Source: an uncultured Candidatus Saccharibacteria bacterium (lineage in GTDB: Bacteria; Patescibacteriota; Saccharimonadia; Saccharimonadales; Saccharimonadaceae). Taken from it: a DNA stretch of 34,749 nt. The stretch's first letter is position 1. Every line of letters starts with the position of its first letter. The notes beneath the pieces were generated by a model that was given only the letters and a program-made list of their open reading frames with translations, was not told where the DNA came from and ran no database searches. Both the position numbers and the translations under genes were made by a program. Below, piece by piece: positions 34,248 to 34,749 of the stretch. The stretch covers positions 1-34,749 of the forward strand of contig CANBEI010000007.1 in assembly GCA_947367565.1 (NCBI GenBank), read 5' to 3'.

Positions 34248-34523
34248 TTACTGATTTACTTTATTGGTAGATTTCTTCAAAAAGCCCGGCTTGAGAGACT
34301 TATGTTGCATGCTTCGTACGATTATCCAAGGTATGGCCGCAATCATCCCAACCGATAGTGCAATCAGTAAGAGCATCATCCCGAAGACTAATATCATGCA
34401 CCACTTAATTGGAAAAACAATTACCCAATACCATAGACCTCTACCCGATTTGCGACGCCCGCTATTTTGGACGGGGTTCCATCTCTGCAGGGCAGTCATA
34501 ATCGCGACCATGCTACTATCCAT
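34248..34523 (-). CDS. Small two-TM membrane protein
   Basis: Two hydrophobic helices (WVIVFPIKWCMILVFGMMLLLIALSVGMIAAIPWIIV). Confidence 0.55.
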   Translation of the reverse strand: MDSSMVAIMTALQRWNPVQNSGRRKSGRGLWYWVIVFPIKWCMILVFGMMLLLIALSVGMIAAIPWIIVRSMQHKSLKPGFLKKSTNKVNQ

Positions 34524-34569
34524 ATGTATATTATACCATCATGGGGGTTCGTAAAAGGCTAGTGAAATA

Positions 34570-34749
34570 GGCAAGTCGAAAGGGTGCAGTAATCGTTAGC
34601 GGCAGCGGAGGGGGAGGCCATACCAACGAGAGTTGTCACTGCCTGATGGGAAGACGATTGCGTGATTTGAGTCGAAGATGTAAACACGAGTGGATGAGAT
34701 GGATACAAGTGACCAGAGAGCAGCTTCGTTACCATTATTACCAACGCGA
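34570..34749 (-). other. Hypervariable C-terminal cassette c4 (runs off the window end)
   Basis: Reverse complement: RVGNNGNEAALWSLVSISSTRVYIFDSNHAIVFPSGSDNSRWYGLPLRCR*. Confidence 0.6.

Overview
The window looks like a low-GC chromosomal segment from a Saccharibacteria/CPR-like bacterium; lineage is inferred from gene content and style only. Recognisable genes: LPXTG-like surface protein; HMA-domain P-type ATPase with ArsR repressor; yebC; thrS; miaA; M50 protease; Nudix-RNase H fusion; infC-rpmI-rplT plus rpmB; comM/yifB; VirD4/TraG-like ATPase. RNA genes: tRNA-Ser(TGA), tRNA-Val(TAC), rnpB, and an ssrA (tmRNA) with an atypical T-loop. A ~7.8 kb integrative element with a large serine recombinase sits in the 3' end of tRNA-Ser, between a 20-bp att duplication (6483-6502 / 14308-14327). 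Strongest novelty candidates: (1) two copies of a structured leader RNA (480-591, 11685-11830) with covarying alternative base-pairing between a hairpin loop and the terminator; (2) a ~770-nt highly structured, ORF-free RNA locus (28259-29024); (3) four dispersed Fib_succ_major/C-lectin-like hypervariable cassettes (two with a shared, promoter-like upstream block), one Asn(AAY)-rich like a diversity-generating-retroelement template; (4) a repeated promoter/leader/micro-ORF/hairpin module; (5) short repeats inserted in-frame in comM. All claims come from reading the sequence; no searches or folding were run.
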